A stretch of 64,000 bases of DNA from Salimicrobium flavidum (GCF_900156645.1 NZ_FTOC01000004.1:62001-126000), one strand, 5' to 3'. Counted from the stretch's first letter, positions 8,652-16,519 are shown. The notes: generated by a model not told the origin, from the letters alone. Numbers and translations: made by a program.

Positions 8652-8863
8652 CTAACGGTCCGTTTGAAGAATATCTTCCCCGATCGTAAACTGCCCTTCG
8701 TCCTCGAGAACAGGTACATAGACCTCACCTATTTTCCTTTTCAAGCCGTCTCTTTGCTGATGATCTTCAAGAATATTCATCGTCTGATAATCAATCCCCT
8801 GATTCTCCAGGTGTTGAATAACATTCATGCACAACAGACATCCATCATATAAAGAACCTTCAT
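8652..8863 (-). pseudogene. Glutaredoxin-like protein with a one-base frameshift
   Basis: The downstream frame reads DGCLLC MNVIQHLENQGIDY...VYVPVLEDEGQFTIGED, a glutaredoxin/NrdH-like thioredoxin fold with a CxxC site and the cis-Pro region. The N-terminus in that frame is not glutaredoxin-like, but the ATG at 8863, seven bases after GGGAGGG, reads MKVLY in another frame and joins as MKVLY-x-DGCLLC if one base is restored near 8846-8848. The total of 212 bases is one short of 71 codons. Either a true pseudogene or a sequence error; an unframeshifted alternative start gives an atypical N-terminus. Confidence 0.65.
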
Positions 8864-9024
8864 CCGAGAACCCTCCCATCCTGATTGCTCCGTCTACTGC
8901 CATTATAATGGGAAACAGAATATATTCCTGTAACGCTCCTTACATTGGAGATAATTTTTGAAGCGAAGTATCTTAAATTAAAGGTAAATGTTGCAGAAAA
9001 ATTACAGCAATATTAAATTTCACC

Positions 9025-9053
9025 TTTACGTAAAAAAATCCGTTATGTATAAT
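9025..9053 (+). promoter_or_regulatory. Sigma-A promoter for the candidate small RNA
   Basis: TTTACG, a 17-base spacer and a perfect TATAAT, predicting transcription from about 9060. No open reading frame with a ribosome binding site follows; the transcript would end at the strong terminator at 9173-9204. Confidence 0.6.
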
Positions 9054-9059
9054 GAACGT

Positions 9060-9204
9060 ATACAGTCTTTACATAAGCAAGGCTCGGCTGGATAAGGGTG
9101 GGAAGTTTTCCTTTTTGCGGGATGACTCATCTGCACACACACCTTTATCCATTCGGGCCTTCGGACTGTAGGACTCCTTCTGCGTGAGCGGGAGGAGTTT
9201 TTTT
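9060..9204 (+). ncRNA. Candidate small RNA, copy A of a shared motif
   Basis: A transcript of about 145 nt, bounded by its own promoter and terminator and lacking a coding frame. A long helix pairs 9090-9100 (GGATAAGGGTG) with 9140-9150 (CACCTTTATCC). Inside it lie GTGGGAAG (9098-9105), a small hairpin, and ACTCATCTGCACACACA (9125-9141). The same two blocks, in the same order and with similar spacing, occur in the candidate RNA at 28431-28565. I cannot match it to SRP, 6S, tmRNA, RNase P or a riboswitch I know. It may alternatively be a leader of the LCP gene at 9393, but the terminator before that gene argues for an independent RNA. Confidence 0.55.
9173..9204 (+). terminator. Terminator of candidate small RNA A
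   Basis: An 11-base-pair stem (ACTCCTTCTGC with GCGGGAGGAGT, two G-U pairs) closed by a GTGA tetraloop and followed by seven T. Confidence 0.85.
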
Positions 9205-9392
9205 AAGTAAAAACAGCAACAGCTCCGATAAGAATAAACAGAGAACCTTGAATTTCAATATAATGAATGATCCACTATAAAATCTACTATTTCTTCCCTC
9301 TACTCGATAGTTCCTTTTGATTCTCAATCCAGAAGAACAACACTCCGTAATTATCGGAAATGACTAACATAAAGTGGGTCAGAGTTTAATGT

Positions 9393-10358
9393 ATGACATT
9401 AAAAGTTAATGAAAGAGGTGGGAATATCCGTAGAATCGATAGAAGAAAAAAAGAAAAGAAAAAGAACAGGTGGAAGAAAATAGTGCTCCTCATCGTAGGA
9501 ATCCTTTTCCTCGGGATCTGTACTTTTCTTTACTCTCTTTATGCAGATGTTAAGGATACAGTGAATGAAGACGTGCATCAGACGGTGACGTCCATTGATG
9601 ATGAAGCCACTCAGAAGAAATTAAGCAATAAAGAACCGTTGAATATTCTTTTGCTGGGGGTGGATGAACGAAAAGATGATTTCGGACGTTCAGACACGAT
9701 GATTGTCATGACATTGGACCCTGCCGAGGAAAGAATGCAAATGGTCAGTATTCCTCGTGATACACGTACCGACATTATTGGCAATGGCACTGTGGATAAA
9801 ATCAACCACTCCTATGCTTTCGGTGGAAGTGATATGGCCGTAGATACCGTAGAAAATTTTCTCGACATTGAACTGGACTATTATGCAACCATTAACATGG
9901 AAGGATTGGAGCAAGTCGTAGATGCCGTAGATGGGGTAAAGATAAACAATGACCTGGCGTTCAAAAACGGAGAGTTTGATTTCCCTGAAGGAGAGTTGGA
10001 GCTGAATGGACGAGAAGCCTTGGCTTACGTCCGCATGCGAAAAGATGATCCGGAAGGGGATATAGGAAGAAATGAAAGACAGCGACAGGTCATTGAAGGA
10101 ATTATTGAAAAAGGGGCAAGTTTCAGTGGAATCAATAAAGTCAGAGATATCATGGATGCCCTAGGGGAAAATGTAAATACCAATATGGATTTTGCTCAGA
10201 TGAGGACATTGATGAGTGATTACAGAGGAGCTCGCAAAAATATGCATACCTATCAGATGGAAGGAGAAGGAAAGTTCATCGATGATATATGGTATCTCCT
10301 CGTATCAGAAGAAGAGATCGAAAAAGTGCATGATATGATCAATAGTTACAACTCCTGA
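9393..10358 (+). CDS. LytR-CpsA-Psr (LCP) family cell-wall polymer ligase
   Basis: A 321-residue protein with a basic cytoplasmic tail, one transmembrane helix (about residues 28-48) and an extracellular LCP domain. Family landmarks are NILLLGVDER, RSDTMIVMTLDP, MVSIPRDTRTDI, KINHSYAFGG, VNNDLAF-like VKINNDLAF and YVRMRKDDPEGDIGRNERQRQV. LCP enzymes transfer teichoic acid or other anionic polymers from lipid carriers to peptidoglycan; the Arg and Asp residues of these motifs bind the pyrophosphate. The start is uncertain: the ATG at 9393 lacks a clear ribosome binding site and a GAAAGAGGTGG sequence lies just inside the frame. Closest to TagU/LytR types. Confidence 0.85.
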   Translation: MTLKVNERGGNIRRIDRRKKEKKKNRWKKIVLLIVGILFLGICTFLYSLYADVKDTVNEDVHQTVTSIDDEATQKKLSNKEPLNILLLGVDERKDDFGRSDTMIVMTLDPAEERMQMVSIPRDTRTDIIGNGTVDKINHSYAFGGSDMAVDTVENFLDIELDYYATINMEGLEQVVDAVDGVKINNDLAFKNGEFDFPEGELELNGREALAYVRMRKDDPEGDIGRNERQRQVIEGIIEKGASFSGINKVRDIMDALGENVNTNMDFAQMRTLMSDYRGARKNMHTYQMEGEGKFIDDIWYLLVSEEEIEKVHDMINSYNS

Positions 10359-10473
10359 AGTCTCTCATGTGACCAGCACTGAAAAGCACCCCGGCTCAAA
10401 AATTCACGTTTTCTGTCAATTTTGAGGGAAGTGTGACTACCTCTCACTACCTACAATGGGAAGGAGGGAGAAT

Positions 10474-10977
10474 TTGTTCAAGAAATATAGCATACAAGAT
10501 TTTCTGTTCAATAAGGAAAAGTACAAAATTGAAAAATTCATTTTGTTAGTGTTATTTTATTTTCTAAGTCTCTACTTGACCATCTCATTTCACATCCCTA
10601 TCCGGATTGTGTTTATACCCTTTCTACTAGTTTTACTTACCATTAATTTAACCAAAATCAAATGGTACAACAAAAGAAAAAATATCCAAAAATCAGGTGG
10701 GGACTGGTTTAAAGTAACAATAATTGTGATCGCTCTCTCAGTAGTGGTTTTTCAATATGTGGAAGAAGTTACATTAAAAAATAAAGTTCATACTTCAATT
10801 GAAGGAAGAACCGGGATGGAAGACTTAACCATAGAGCATATCGACGAATTCAACAGTGATGGGGAAAATTACATAGGTGTCACCTACACAATTAAAAGTC
10901 ACTCAACTAAGTATCAAGAATTATATCATCTCGAAGGCGAAAATTTGATTCATGACCGTACGAGTGAAATTGAGTAG
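10474..10977 (+). CDS. Membrane protein of unknown function
   Basis: A 167-residue protein with two helices near the N-terminus (about residues 20-60), a third at about 82-98, and a C-terminal extracytoplasmic domain. TTG at 10474 is preferred because AAGGAGG lies six bases upstream; the ATG at 10456 sits before that site. The gene is AT-richer than its neighbours. A convergent terminator follows. Not recognised as a known family. Confidence 0.6.
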   Translation: MFKKYSIQDFLFNKEKYKIEKFILLVLFYFLSLYLTISFHIPIRIVFIPFLLVLLTINLTKIKWYNKRKNIQKSGGDWFKVTIIVIALSVVVFQYVEEVTLKNKVHTSIEGRTGMEDLTIEHIDEFNSDGENYIGVTYTIKSHSTKYQELYHLEGENLIHDRTSEIE

Positions 10978-11015
10978 GAAAATAAAGATAATCGAAACTC
11001 TTCATGACTAAATTC

Positions 11016-11057
11016 AGAAGGTCCCGATCAGCACCTGCTGGTCGGGACCTTCTTTTA
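11016..11057. terminator. Bidirectional terminator between 10474-10977 and thiE
   Basis: A near-perfect hairpin (AGAAGGTCCCGA with TCGGGACCTTCT, extended by CAGCA/TGCTG) with T-rich flank on the plus strand. It serves the plus-strand gene and the convergent thiE end at 11072. Confidence 0.85.
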
Positions 11058-11071
11058 ATCAACTATCGTTT

Positions 11072-11680
11072 CTACGTTAAACGCCTGACCACTTCTTCAG
11101 GACGCTCCTTACCAGCTATAGCCGAAATCACACTTGCGCCCGCTCCGGTCTTTCGAACCTCGTGGACATTCGTTTCATCTATGCCACCGATAGCGACTAC
11201 AGGAATGCTCACCTTTCCCTGAATCGCCCGGAGCCCTTCCACGCCGATCACTGCTTTGGCATCATCTTTGGAAGAAGTCTTAAACACCGGCCCTACCCCG
11301 AGGTAATCAGCCAAATCCCAGCGACTGATATGCAATTCTTCTTCTGTCGATACGGACAACCCTATTTGAAGACTTGGGAATTCTTCCCGGACTTCTGTAA
11401 TATCAAGGTCATCCTGACCGACATGGACCCCGTCAGCACCCAGGACGTGGACGAGCTCTACGTCATCGTTGACGAAGAATGGCACACCGTGTTCCCGGCA
11501 GATTTGACGTAACCGATGCCCAAGTTCAACTTTCTCTTCCCCTTCCAAAGCATCTTCCCCTTTTTCACGGAACTGAAATGCTGTAACGCCGCCCTGGATC
11601 GCCTTCTTAAGCACTTCTTCCGGCTCATTTCTGCAATTCTGGCTACCCATGATGAAATACGTGTGCAAATAGTTACCCAT
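11072..11680 (-). CDS. thiE: Thiamine-phosphate synthase
   Basis: A 202-residue TIM-barrel enzyme that joins HMP-pyrophosphate and thiazole phosphate to give thiamine phosphate. Motifs: FQFREK (substrate-binding Arg/Lys), FFVNDDVELV, DGVHVGQDD and the pyrophosphate loop VFKTSSKDDA, then VVAIGGI. The start at 11680 (MGNYLHTYFIMG) overlaps the end of thiM by 8 bases; the longer upstream extension lies inside thiM and is not conserved-looking. Last gene of the thi operon, controlled through the TPP riboswitches upstream. Confidence 0.92.
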   Translation of the reverse strand: MGNYLHTYFIMGSQNCRNEPEEVLKKAIQGGVTAFQFREKGEDALEGEEKVELGHRLRQICREHGVPFFVNDDVELVHVLGADGVHVGQDDLDITEVREEFPSLQIGLSVSTEEELHISRWDLADYLGVGPVFKTSSKDDAKAVIGVEGLRAIQGKVSIPVVAIGGIDETNVHEVRKTGAGASVISAIAGKERPEEVVRRLT

Positions 11681-12413
11681 CTGCTTTCCCCAGTTCATCC
11701 AACAGGTGTGGAATAAATGTACCTGGTCCGCCCACTTTCTTAGCGGCACGTTCTGCTGCCCTATTGTAAAATTCCAGTGCGAATAACGCAGCTTTCTTAT
11801 GATCTTTTTCTACACTCATACAAGCTGCCATCAAAGACCCGAGCAGACAGCCGGCACCGGTGATGGATCCGAGCAGAGGTGTCCCGTGAGAAGATGTCAG
11901 CCTTTCCTGTCCGTCACTGATGACATCTGTCTCTCCGGTCACTACGACCAGGGTCTGTAATTTTCCGGCCGCTCGGGAAGCTATCTCTTCAGCATCTCCA
12001 CTCTCGTCAGCATCGACCCCTTTGACATTCAATGGAATATCCGCAAGAGCAGCTATTTCACCCGCGTTTCCTTTCACAACGGCGACATCCACCTCATCTA
12101 CGATCCTTTGAACCGCATTCTTTCTGAACGACGTCGCCCCTGCTCCGACAGGATCAAGTAGCACAGGTACCCCGGCTTTATTTGCCGCCTGCCCAGCTTT
12201 GATCATCGTTTCTATATCTTCTTTCCGGACTGTGCCTATATTCAACACGAGTGCCCCAGCTACGCTTGCGATATCTTCGACTTCCTCCGGTTCCTTGGCC
12301 ATTACCGGGCTACCTCCGAATGCGAGCAACCCATTCGCTGTAAAATTCATGACGACTTCATTCGTCATGTGATGCACAAGCGGTCGTTCTTCTCTTAAAA
12401 GTTCCAGATTCAC
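11673..12413 (-). CDS. thiM: Hydroxyethylthiazole kinase
   Basis: A 246-residue ribokinase-like enzyme that phosphorylates hydroxyethylthiazole for thiamine salvage. Landmarks: HHMTNEVVMNFTANGLLAFGGSPVMA at the thiazole site, LDPVGAGAT, VVKGNAGEI and the anion-hole/catalytic loop SITGAGCLLGSL. The GTG start at 12413 overlaps the thiD stop as GTGA and has AGAAAGGAGAG upstream; the in-frame ATG at 12440 lies inside thiD. Second last gene of the operon. Confidence 0.92.
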   Translation of the reverse strand: MNLELLREERPLVHHMTNEVVMNFTANGLLAFGGSPVMAKEPEEVEDIASVAGALVLNIGTVRKEDIETMIKAGQAANKAGVPVLLDPVGAGATSFRKNAVQRIVDEVDVAVVKGNAGEIAALADIPLNVKGVDADESGDAEEIASRAAGKLQTLVVVTGETDVISDGQERLTSSHGTPLLGSITGAGCLLGSLMAACMSVEKDHKKAALFALEFYNRAAERAAKKVGGPGTFIPHLLDELGKADG

Positions 12414-13210
12414 TTTACTCTCTCCTTTCTGTGAGCCCAATGATTCGTCGGTCCACTTCCTGATCCGAGATCGAATGAATGTCTGATCGCTTCCGTAATA
12501 TAATCCTTCGCTTTTTCTACAGCAACAGGGAGCGTCCTGCCCATCGCCAGATTTGCTGCAATCGCCGAAGCATACGTACAGCCGGTGCCATGGGTGTTTT
12601 CCGTCGAAATCCTATCTTCCCGGTACGTACGCATGATTTCTCCGTCATAAAGTACATCCACCGCTTCTCCGTTCAGATGACCGCCTTTCACGAGTGCACC
12701 TTTCGCCCCAAGTTCTTCCACAAACTTCCGGGCTGCCTCTTGCATATCACGCTCGGTCCGTATTTCCATATCCAGTAACGTTTCCGCCTCAGGGATATTC
12801 GGTGTGATCACCGTTGCATATCGGAAGAGGTGCTCCGAGAGGGCTGCTCTCGTCTCCTCTTCCATCAGCGGGTGACCACTTGCGGAAACCATCACCGGAT
12901 CACATACATATGGTACCTTCTGCTTCGCTATCCAGGCACCGATGTGTTCAGCGGCTTCCTTCCTCGCAATCATCCCGGACTTGATAACATCAATCGGCAA
13001 ATCTTGCTCAACACTGTCAAGTTGAGCTTCGATGAACGATACAGGGATATGGTGTACATCCTGGACGCCAGTCGTATTCTGGGCGGTAAGAGAAGTAAGA
13101 ACAGACATCCCGTAGACTTTCCACTCTTCGAACGTCTTCAGGTCTGCCTGAATCCCTGCACCACCTCCTGAATCGGAACCGGCAATCGTCAATGCTGTAT
13201 ACGGTCTCAT
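12410..13210 (-). CDS. thiD: Hydroxymethylpyrimidine kinase / HMP-phosphate kinase
   Basis: A 266-residue ribokinase-family enzyme that phosphorylates HMP and HMP-phosphate. It carries IAGSDSGGGAGIQADLKTF, CDPVMVSASG, ITPNIPEAE, VKGGHL and the catalytic loop HGTGCTYASAI. The ATG at 13210 overlaps the tenA stop as ATGA; the longer frame upstream is inside tenA. The pairing with tenA fits salvage of pyrimidine from degraded thiamine. Confidence 0.92.
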   Translation of the reverse strand: MRPYTALTIAGSDSGGGAGIQADLKTFEEWKVYGMSVLTSLTAQNTTGVQDVHHIPVSFIEAQLDSVEQDLPIDVIKSGMIARKEAAEHIGAWIAKQKVPYVCDPVMVSASGHPLMEEETRAALSEHLFRYATVITPNIPEAETLLDMEIRTERDMQEAARKFVEELGAKGALVKGGHLNGEAVDVLYDGEIMRTYREDRISTENTHGTGCTYASAIAANLAMGRTLPVAVEKAKDYITEAIRHSFDLGSGSGPTNHWAHRKERVK

Positions 13211-13893
13211 TTCAAAACCTCCTCTCTGATCGGCCAGTCTTCTTTCGTATAGGACATTTCCCAAAAGGCATACTCCAATTGACAACTTTTCCGGAACGCT
13301 TCCTTCATCAACTGACGATCTTCCGGTGACGCGGCTTCCGCTTCTTCATCGAGCCTCTTCTTCAAATAATCCACCGTCTCGTCTATCGAATCTGCAGCAT
13401 AAAAGTCGATCCATTCGAAAAATGGATGCTCGGCCTCAGGTGCGAATTCTTCTTTCAATTCCCTGCCGATTTCCTGATATGTCCAGGGACACGGCAGCAT
13501 CGCAGCAATCGTTTTACCGAGTAAACCGTCGGTCGCGACGCTTTTCATATGAGTGCGATAATGATCGGCCGTAGGCGGTAATGGAAACCCCTGCAGCTGT
13601 TCATAAGGAATTCCGATATACTCGCATAGATTTCGATGAGGATGGATTTCGTCTCCAAGCACAAAGGCGACCTGCCCCTGGAAAAAGGAGATATCTTCCC
13701 TTTTTTTCGACTGGGAAATCGCTGTACCATACAGCTGCATAAACGTATTCAAATATTCATAGTCCGCTTTCACGTAATGGGCGACAGCATCTTCTGGTAG
13801 TTCTCCTTCTCCTAGTCCGCGGACAAATGGATGATGGAAAATCGCCTGGAAAATGTCTTTATTTTCTTCTCTCAACTCTTCTGTAAATTTCAT
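13207..13893 (-). CDS. tenA: Aminopyrimidine aminohydrolase (thiaminase II)
   Basis: A 228-residue all-helical TenA protein, which releases HMP from aminomethyl-pyrimidine degradation products of thiamine. The catalytic cysteine is in AAMLPCPWTYQEIG and acidic/aromatic pocket residues (YVKADYEYL, EWIDFYAADSI) are present. AAGGAGG lies 10 bases before its ATG. It is the first gene after the second TPP riboswitch. Confidence 0.92.
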   Translation of the reverse strand: MKFTEELREENKDIFQAIFHHPFVRGLGEGELPEDAVAHYVKADYEYLNTFMQLYGTAISQSKKREDISFFQGQVAFVLGDEIHPHRNLCEYIGIPYEQLQGFPLPPTADHYRTHMKSVATDGLLGKTIAAMLPCPWTYQEIGRELKEEFAPEAEHPFFEWIDFYAADSIDETVDYLKKRLDEEAEAASPEDRQLMKEAFRKSCQLEYAFWEMSYTKEDWPIREEVLK

Positions 13894-13940
13894 AAAAAAT
13901 AGCCTCCTTGTTTTGAATACAGGAAGCCTCTCTCGCTCAG

Positions 13941-14030
13941 AGTGCTTCCCTTCGTCGGCATGACCCGCATCAGGTTCAAAGGGACTAAGGCATAAGCCTT
14001 ATCTCAGCGACATTCGCGCCCCCAGCAACG
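13941..14030 (-). promoter_or_regulatory. TPP riboswitch (THI element) between thiW and tenA
   Basis: On the minus strand it shows the conserved pyrimidine-binding CTGAGAT, then CCCTTTGAACCTGATG and GGGTCATGCCGACGAAGGGA, the signature of the THI element. It starts immediately after the thiW stop codon. Downstream, GGAAGC can pair with GCTTCC (13923-13950), competing with the closing helix, but no T run follows, so whether it acts by termination or translation is unclear. It gives the tenA-thiD-thiM-thiE part its own TPP control. Confidence 0.9.
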
Positions 14031-14033
14031 TTC

Positions 14034-14522
14034 TTATACATTTGTGACGATACTCGTCTGTTTCAGCCGGACAGAAACCATCCAGCCGATCAAAGCCCCG
14101 GTGACTGTACTCACAATGAAGGACGGCACAAAAGCGAATACCCCCGCTTCCGAGCCCATCAGTATGTTCGCGATCGGCACGGATGCAAGAGATCCGAACA
14201 GACCGGTACCGATGATTTCTCCGGTAACCGCACCACCGACGCGTTTCGTGAAATGATAGCTTATCCCCGCAAACAGGGCGCCGACCATCCCTCCCGGAAA
14301 CGCGAGCAGGGTCCCGAGCCCGAGCAGATTTCGCAGCACACCGATCAGAAATGCGATCGTCACTGCCGGCACTGGTCCAAGTGAGACAGCAGCAACGACG
14401 TTTACGGCATGCTGGACAGGATAGGCTTTCGCCACCCCTGCCGGAAACCAGAGCATTTGCGCCCCTAATGTTCCAAGAGCCGTGAGCACAGCCATCGTCG
14501 TGAGCATCTTTGTACGATTCAT
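14034..14522 (-). CDS. thiW: ThiW, S component of an ECF thiazole transporter
   Basis: A 162-residue membrane protein with five to six helices. The segment AKAYPVQHAVNVVAAVSLGPVPAV and the TLLAFPGGMVGALFAG loop match the ThiW family, predicted to import hydroxyethylthiazole with the shared EcfA/EcfA'/EcfT module encoded elsewhere. Start at 14522 follows AAAGGGGG. It sits between two TPP riboswitches and heads the salvage operon, consistent with feeding ThiM. Confidence 0.85.
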   Translation of the reverse strand: MNRTKMLTTMAVLTALGTLGAQMLWFPAGVAKAYPVQHAVNVVAAVSLGPVPAVTIAFLIGVLRNLLGLGTLLAFPGGMVGALFAGISYHFTKRVGGAVTGEIIGTGLFGSLASVPIANILMGSEAGVFAFVPSFIVSTVTGALIGWMVSVRLKQTSIVTNV

Positions 14523-14563
14523 CTCTTTTTCCCCCTTTCTCTCTACAGATAAGAAAGGGAAGT

Positions 14564-14602
14564 AAAAAAACCGCGCCCCCTGAATAAAAGGGACCCGGTT
14601 TT
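14564..14602 (-). terminator. Riboswitch-controlled terminator before thiW
   Basis: A GC-rich hairpin (AACCGGGTCCC with GGGGGCGCGGTT) followed by seven T on the minus strand. It lies 16 bases downstream of the first TPP aptamer and 40 bases before thiW, the layout of TPP-dependent transcription termination. Confidence 0.85.
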
Positions 14603-14617
14603 GTCAATGGTATGTTG

Positions 14618-14711
14618 ACTACTTCCCCACGCTGGTATAACCCAGATCAGGTCCCAAGAGTCGGAAAGTATCGCTTTCCTCTCAGCCCGCTTGACGGACA
14701 CCCCTAGTAGT
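14618..14711 (-). promoter_or_regulatory. TPP riboswitch upstream of thiW
   Basis: Minus-strand sequence carries GGGGTGTCCG, GGGCTGAGAGG, GGGACCTGATCTGGGTTA and TACCAGCGTGGGGAAGT, the full THI consensus. The closing helix pairs ACTACT with AGTAGT. Together with the terminator at 14564-14602 it forms a complete expression platform. Confidence 0.93.
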
Positions 14712-14828
14712 TGAATTTCATTATTCACTTGGACAACCACAGTATAACAAAGTTCAGAGAATTATGCATCTTCCGGAAGAAAATATCGTGTTTGTGTGTT
14801 ATCGTCGCTCTGAAAGGGGGAGACTTCC

Positions 14829-14993
14829 GTGGCTATTCTTTTATTTCTCATTCTATTACTTACTGCGATCCTTATAAACATGAGCCAGAAACGGAAAGAA
14901 CTTGAAAGACGCGTCGAACGGCTGGAAAAAATAAATGGTGTCGTGCACTATGAACTAGATACAGTTGGACCTATTAATAATGAGGAGCAGTGA
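14829..14993 (+). CDS. 54-residue membrane-anchored coiled-coil protein
   Basis: Reads MAILLFLILLLTAILINMS, then a charged helix (QKRKELERRVERLEKINGVV) and a short acidic tail. GTG start with AAAGGGGGAGA eight bases upstream. One transmembrane helix followed by a short coiled coil; no family name recognised. Its stop is directly followed by, and convergent with, the gene at 14994-15473, sharing a terminator hairpin. Confidence 0.65.
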   Translation: MAILLFLILLLTAILINMSQKRKELERRVERLEKINGVVHYELDTVGPINNEEQ

Positions 14994-15008
14994 CTATGCT
15001 CCTCTTTT
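14982..15008. terminator. Convergent terminator hairpin overlapping gene ends
   Basis: GAGGAGC pairs with GCTCCTC around a nine-base loop, with TTTT on the plus side. It overlaps the last codons of both convergent genes (stops at 14993 and 14994). Confidence 0.75.
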
Positions 15009-15473
15009 CAAGTGCTTCTCGATACTTCGGATATTTTCATGGTTTTTTCCATAGTCCATCAAAGTCACCTTCAGCTTCGGGCGGCTGGTCACGGCGATTC
15101 TTGTAGTTGCGGGGTCGATTTCCTGCAGTTGAAATACTATCTCGTCCCCCCATGACTTCCATGAGGCACCTGTATGTACTTTGATGATCCCATCTCTCTT
15201 TCGTACTTCTTGGACTTCCGCTTTTTTCAGATGAAGACCGGCTTGCTCACACTGGTGGAGCGCCTCTTCATACGAGAGCGGTACATCCCATAATCCTTCC
15301 TGAACCGTATCATGTCCTCCGGTCGATGTATGAAAGAAGCCTAAAACGACACTCATGAAAAGAGCGAACCCAAGGCCTAATAAGAGTGCGTTGACTACTT
15401 GCCCATTTATGAGAAATGATAGACCAGTCATTACCACGAACATCACTATAAACGTCTGTAAAATCTTCTTCAT
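14994..15473 (-). CDS. Two-helix membrane protein of unknown function
   Basis: A 159-residue protein with two N-terminal helices (about residues 5-22 and 28-48) and a soluble C-terminal domain with alternating strands (IIKVHTGASWKSWGDEIVFQL, TTRIAVTSRPKLK). GAGGAAAC-type site before ATG. Similar short Bacillus proteins are uncharacterised; no function assigned. Confidence 0.65.
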   Translation of the reverse strand: MKKILQTFIVMFVVMTGLSFLINGQVVNALLLGLGFALFMSVVLGFFHTSTGGHDTVQEGLWDVPLSYEEALHQCEQAGLHLKKAEVQEVRKRDGIIKVHTGASWKSWGDEIVFQLQEIDPATTRIAVTSRPKLKVTLMDYGKNHENIRSIEKHLKRGA

Positions 15474-15671
15474 TTCGTTTCCTCCCCGATGAATAATTTC
15501 TTATTCACTGAGTTATATGCACATTCTTTTGATACGAACAGAATCACAGTATGGTTTCATATTTTTACAGAAAATCCACTTTCCCAATAAACGAAGGCTC
15601 TGTGGGCGTCCATTTTGATCCTTGTTCCTATAGTTCTTTTTTTGAACCACGGATAACAGGAGCCATAAGAA

Positions 15672-15697
15672 AAAACGGAGACCTATGCTCCGTTTTC
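15672..15697 (-). terminator. Terminator of the DUF488 operon
   Basis: AAAACGGAG/CTCCGTTTT hairpin with a seven-base loop and a T-rich tail on the minus strand, six bases after the DUF488 stop. Confidence 0.8.
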
Positions 15698-15702
15698 CTT
15701 CT

Positions 15703-16254
15703 TTACTGGTTCGGATAAACGACGGTTCCGTCTTTCTCCACAATCGGCATCGCTCCCCATCGACCTTGTCGGTGAGGAACGATAGAAGTCTCCTCGTTAT
15801 CATCCATCACATGAAAGACGTCCCACCCGTTCGCTGCCAGGTGATTACTGATGAGCAGGCGATGACAACGGGAAGGGTGCCTTTCTGCGCAGAAATAGGC
15901 GATCGTTTTTTCTTTCGCCAGTACTTCAAGTTCTTTCGCACCTTCCTTGAAATCCCTCGTCAACGTATAGTCGGCATAATTATGAAACGATTGGTTCTCC
16001 CAGGCTCCGTTCACTTCCGGCTGGACGTGTCCAGATTTATTCCGACGTCCGGCAAGGAGCGGATGATGCGAGTAGGACATCCCGGCTCCTGCCAGCCATT
16101 TTTTCATCTCTCCCTGATTGAAGTGGGGAAACTTACGACTTGCCGGAAAAGCGCGAACGTCTGCTAAAGCCTCCACTTCCGCTTCTTTCAGCATCGTCAG
16201 GAAAAACTCCTTGGAGTGAGTGGAATGGCCGATGGTGTAAATTCTGTTAGTCAT
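15703..16254 (-). CDS. DUF488 family protein
   Basis: A 183-residue protein beginning MTNRIYTIGHSTHS, with VRAFPASRKFPHFN and the family's Cys/His signature YFCAERHPSRCHR near residues 130-142. DUF488 proteins are widespread and of unknown biochemical function; the Cys-rich loop suggests a nucleic-acid or redox role but this is speculative. The start at 16254 overlaps the stop of the small upstream gene as ATGA; no strong ribosome site of its own, so it is probably translationally coupled. Confidence 0.85.
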   Translation of the reverse strand: MTNRIYTIGHSTHSKEFFLTMLKEAEVEALADVRAFPASRKFPHFNQGEMKKWLAGAGMSYSHHPLLAGRRNKSGHVQPEVNGAWENQSFHNYADYTLTRDFKEGAKELEVLAKEKTIAYFCAERHPSRCHRLLISNHLAANGWDVFHVMDDNEETSIVPHRQGRWGAMPIVEKDGTVVYPNQ

Positions 16255-16430
16255 TTGTCTGCCAGTTCTTTTTTCAGCGTGCGTACTTCTTCTTCGAGCT
16301 TCGTGATTTTTTTGGCATTGATTTCCACAACTGCATAGACAATGCCTATTACAAGTCCTAGAATAGACCCTCTCCATCCAAGTGTGATCAAGCCGATGAA
16401 AGCTGCCATCAGTATGTAAAAGAAAATCAT
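16251..16430 (-). CDS. 59-residue membrane/coiled-coil protein coupled to DUF488
   Basis: Reads MIFFYILMAAFIGLITLGW, a glycine-containing second membrane stretch (SILGLVIGIVYAVV) and a charged helix ending LKKELADK. Two short transmembrane segments and a C-terminal coiled coil. Ends with ATGA overlap into the DUF488 gene, so the two form an operon. Length and composition suggest a real small protein; function unknown. Confidence 0.65.
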   Translation of the reverse strand: MIFFYILMAAFIGLITLGWRGSILGLVIGIVYAVVEINAKKITKLEEEVRTLKKELADK

Positions 16431-16519
16431 ATACTGCTCTCCTTCCTTCTATCTATTTACTTATTTTAACGCTAGCTTGTAAAAAACGAAAGTTCCACCA
16501 CTTCCTTATTATGTATGGG

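Noticed and set aside
10397-10424. CTCAAAAATT/AATTTTGAG hairpin after the LCP gene
   Set aside because: No T run follows, and the stem is AT-rich; not called as a terminator.
15595-15664. GGCTCTGT...AACAGGAGCC pair, possibly a fifth short MITE copy
   Set aside because: Only about 70 bases long, ends imperfect, and the flanking octamers (TAAACGAA / ATAAGAAA) do not form a convincing duplication.
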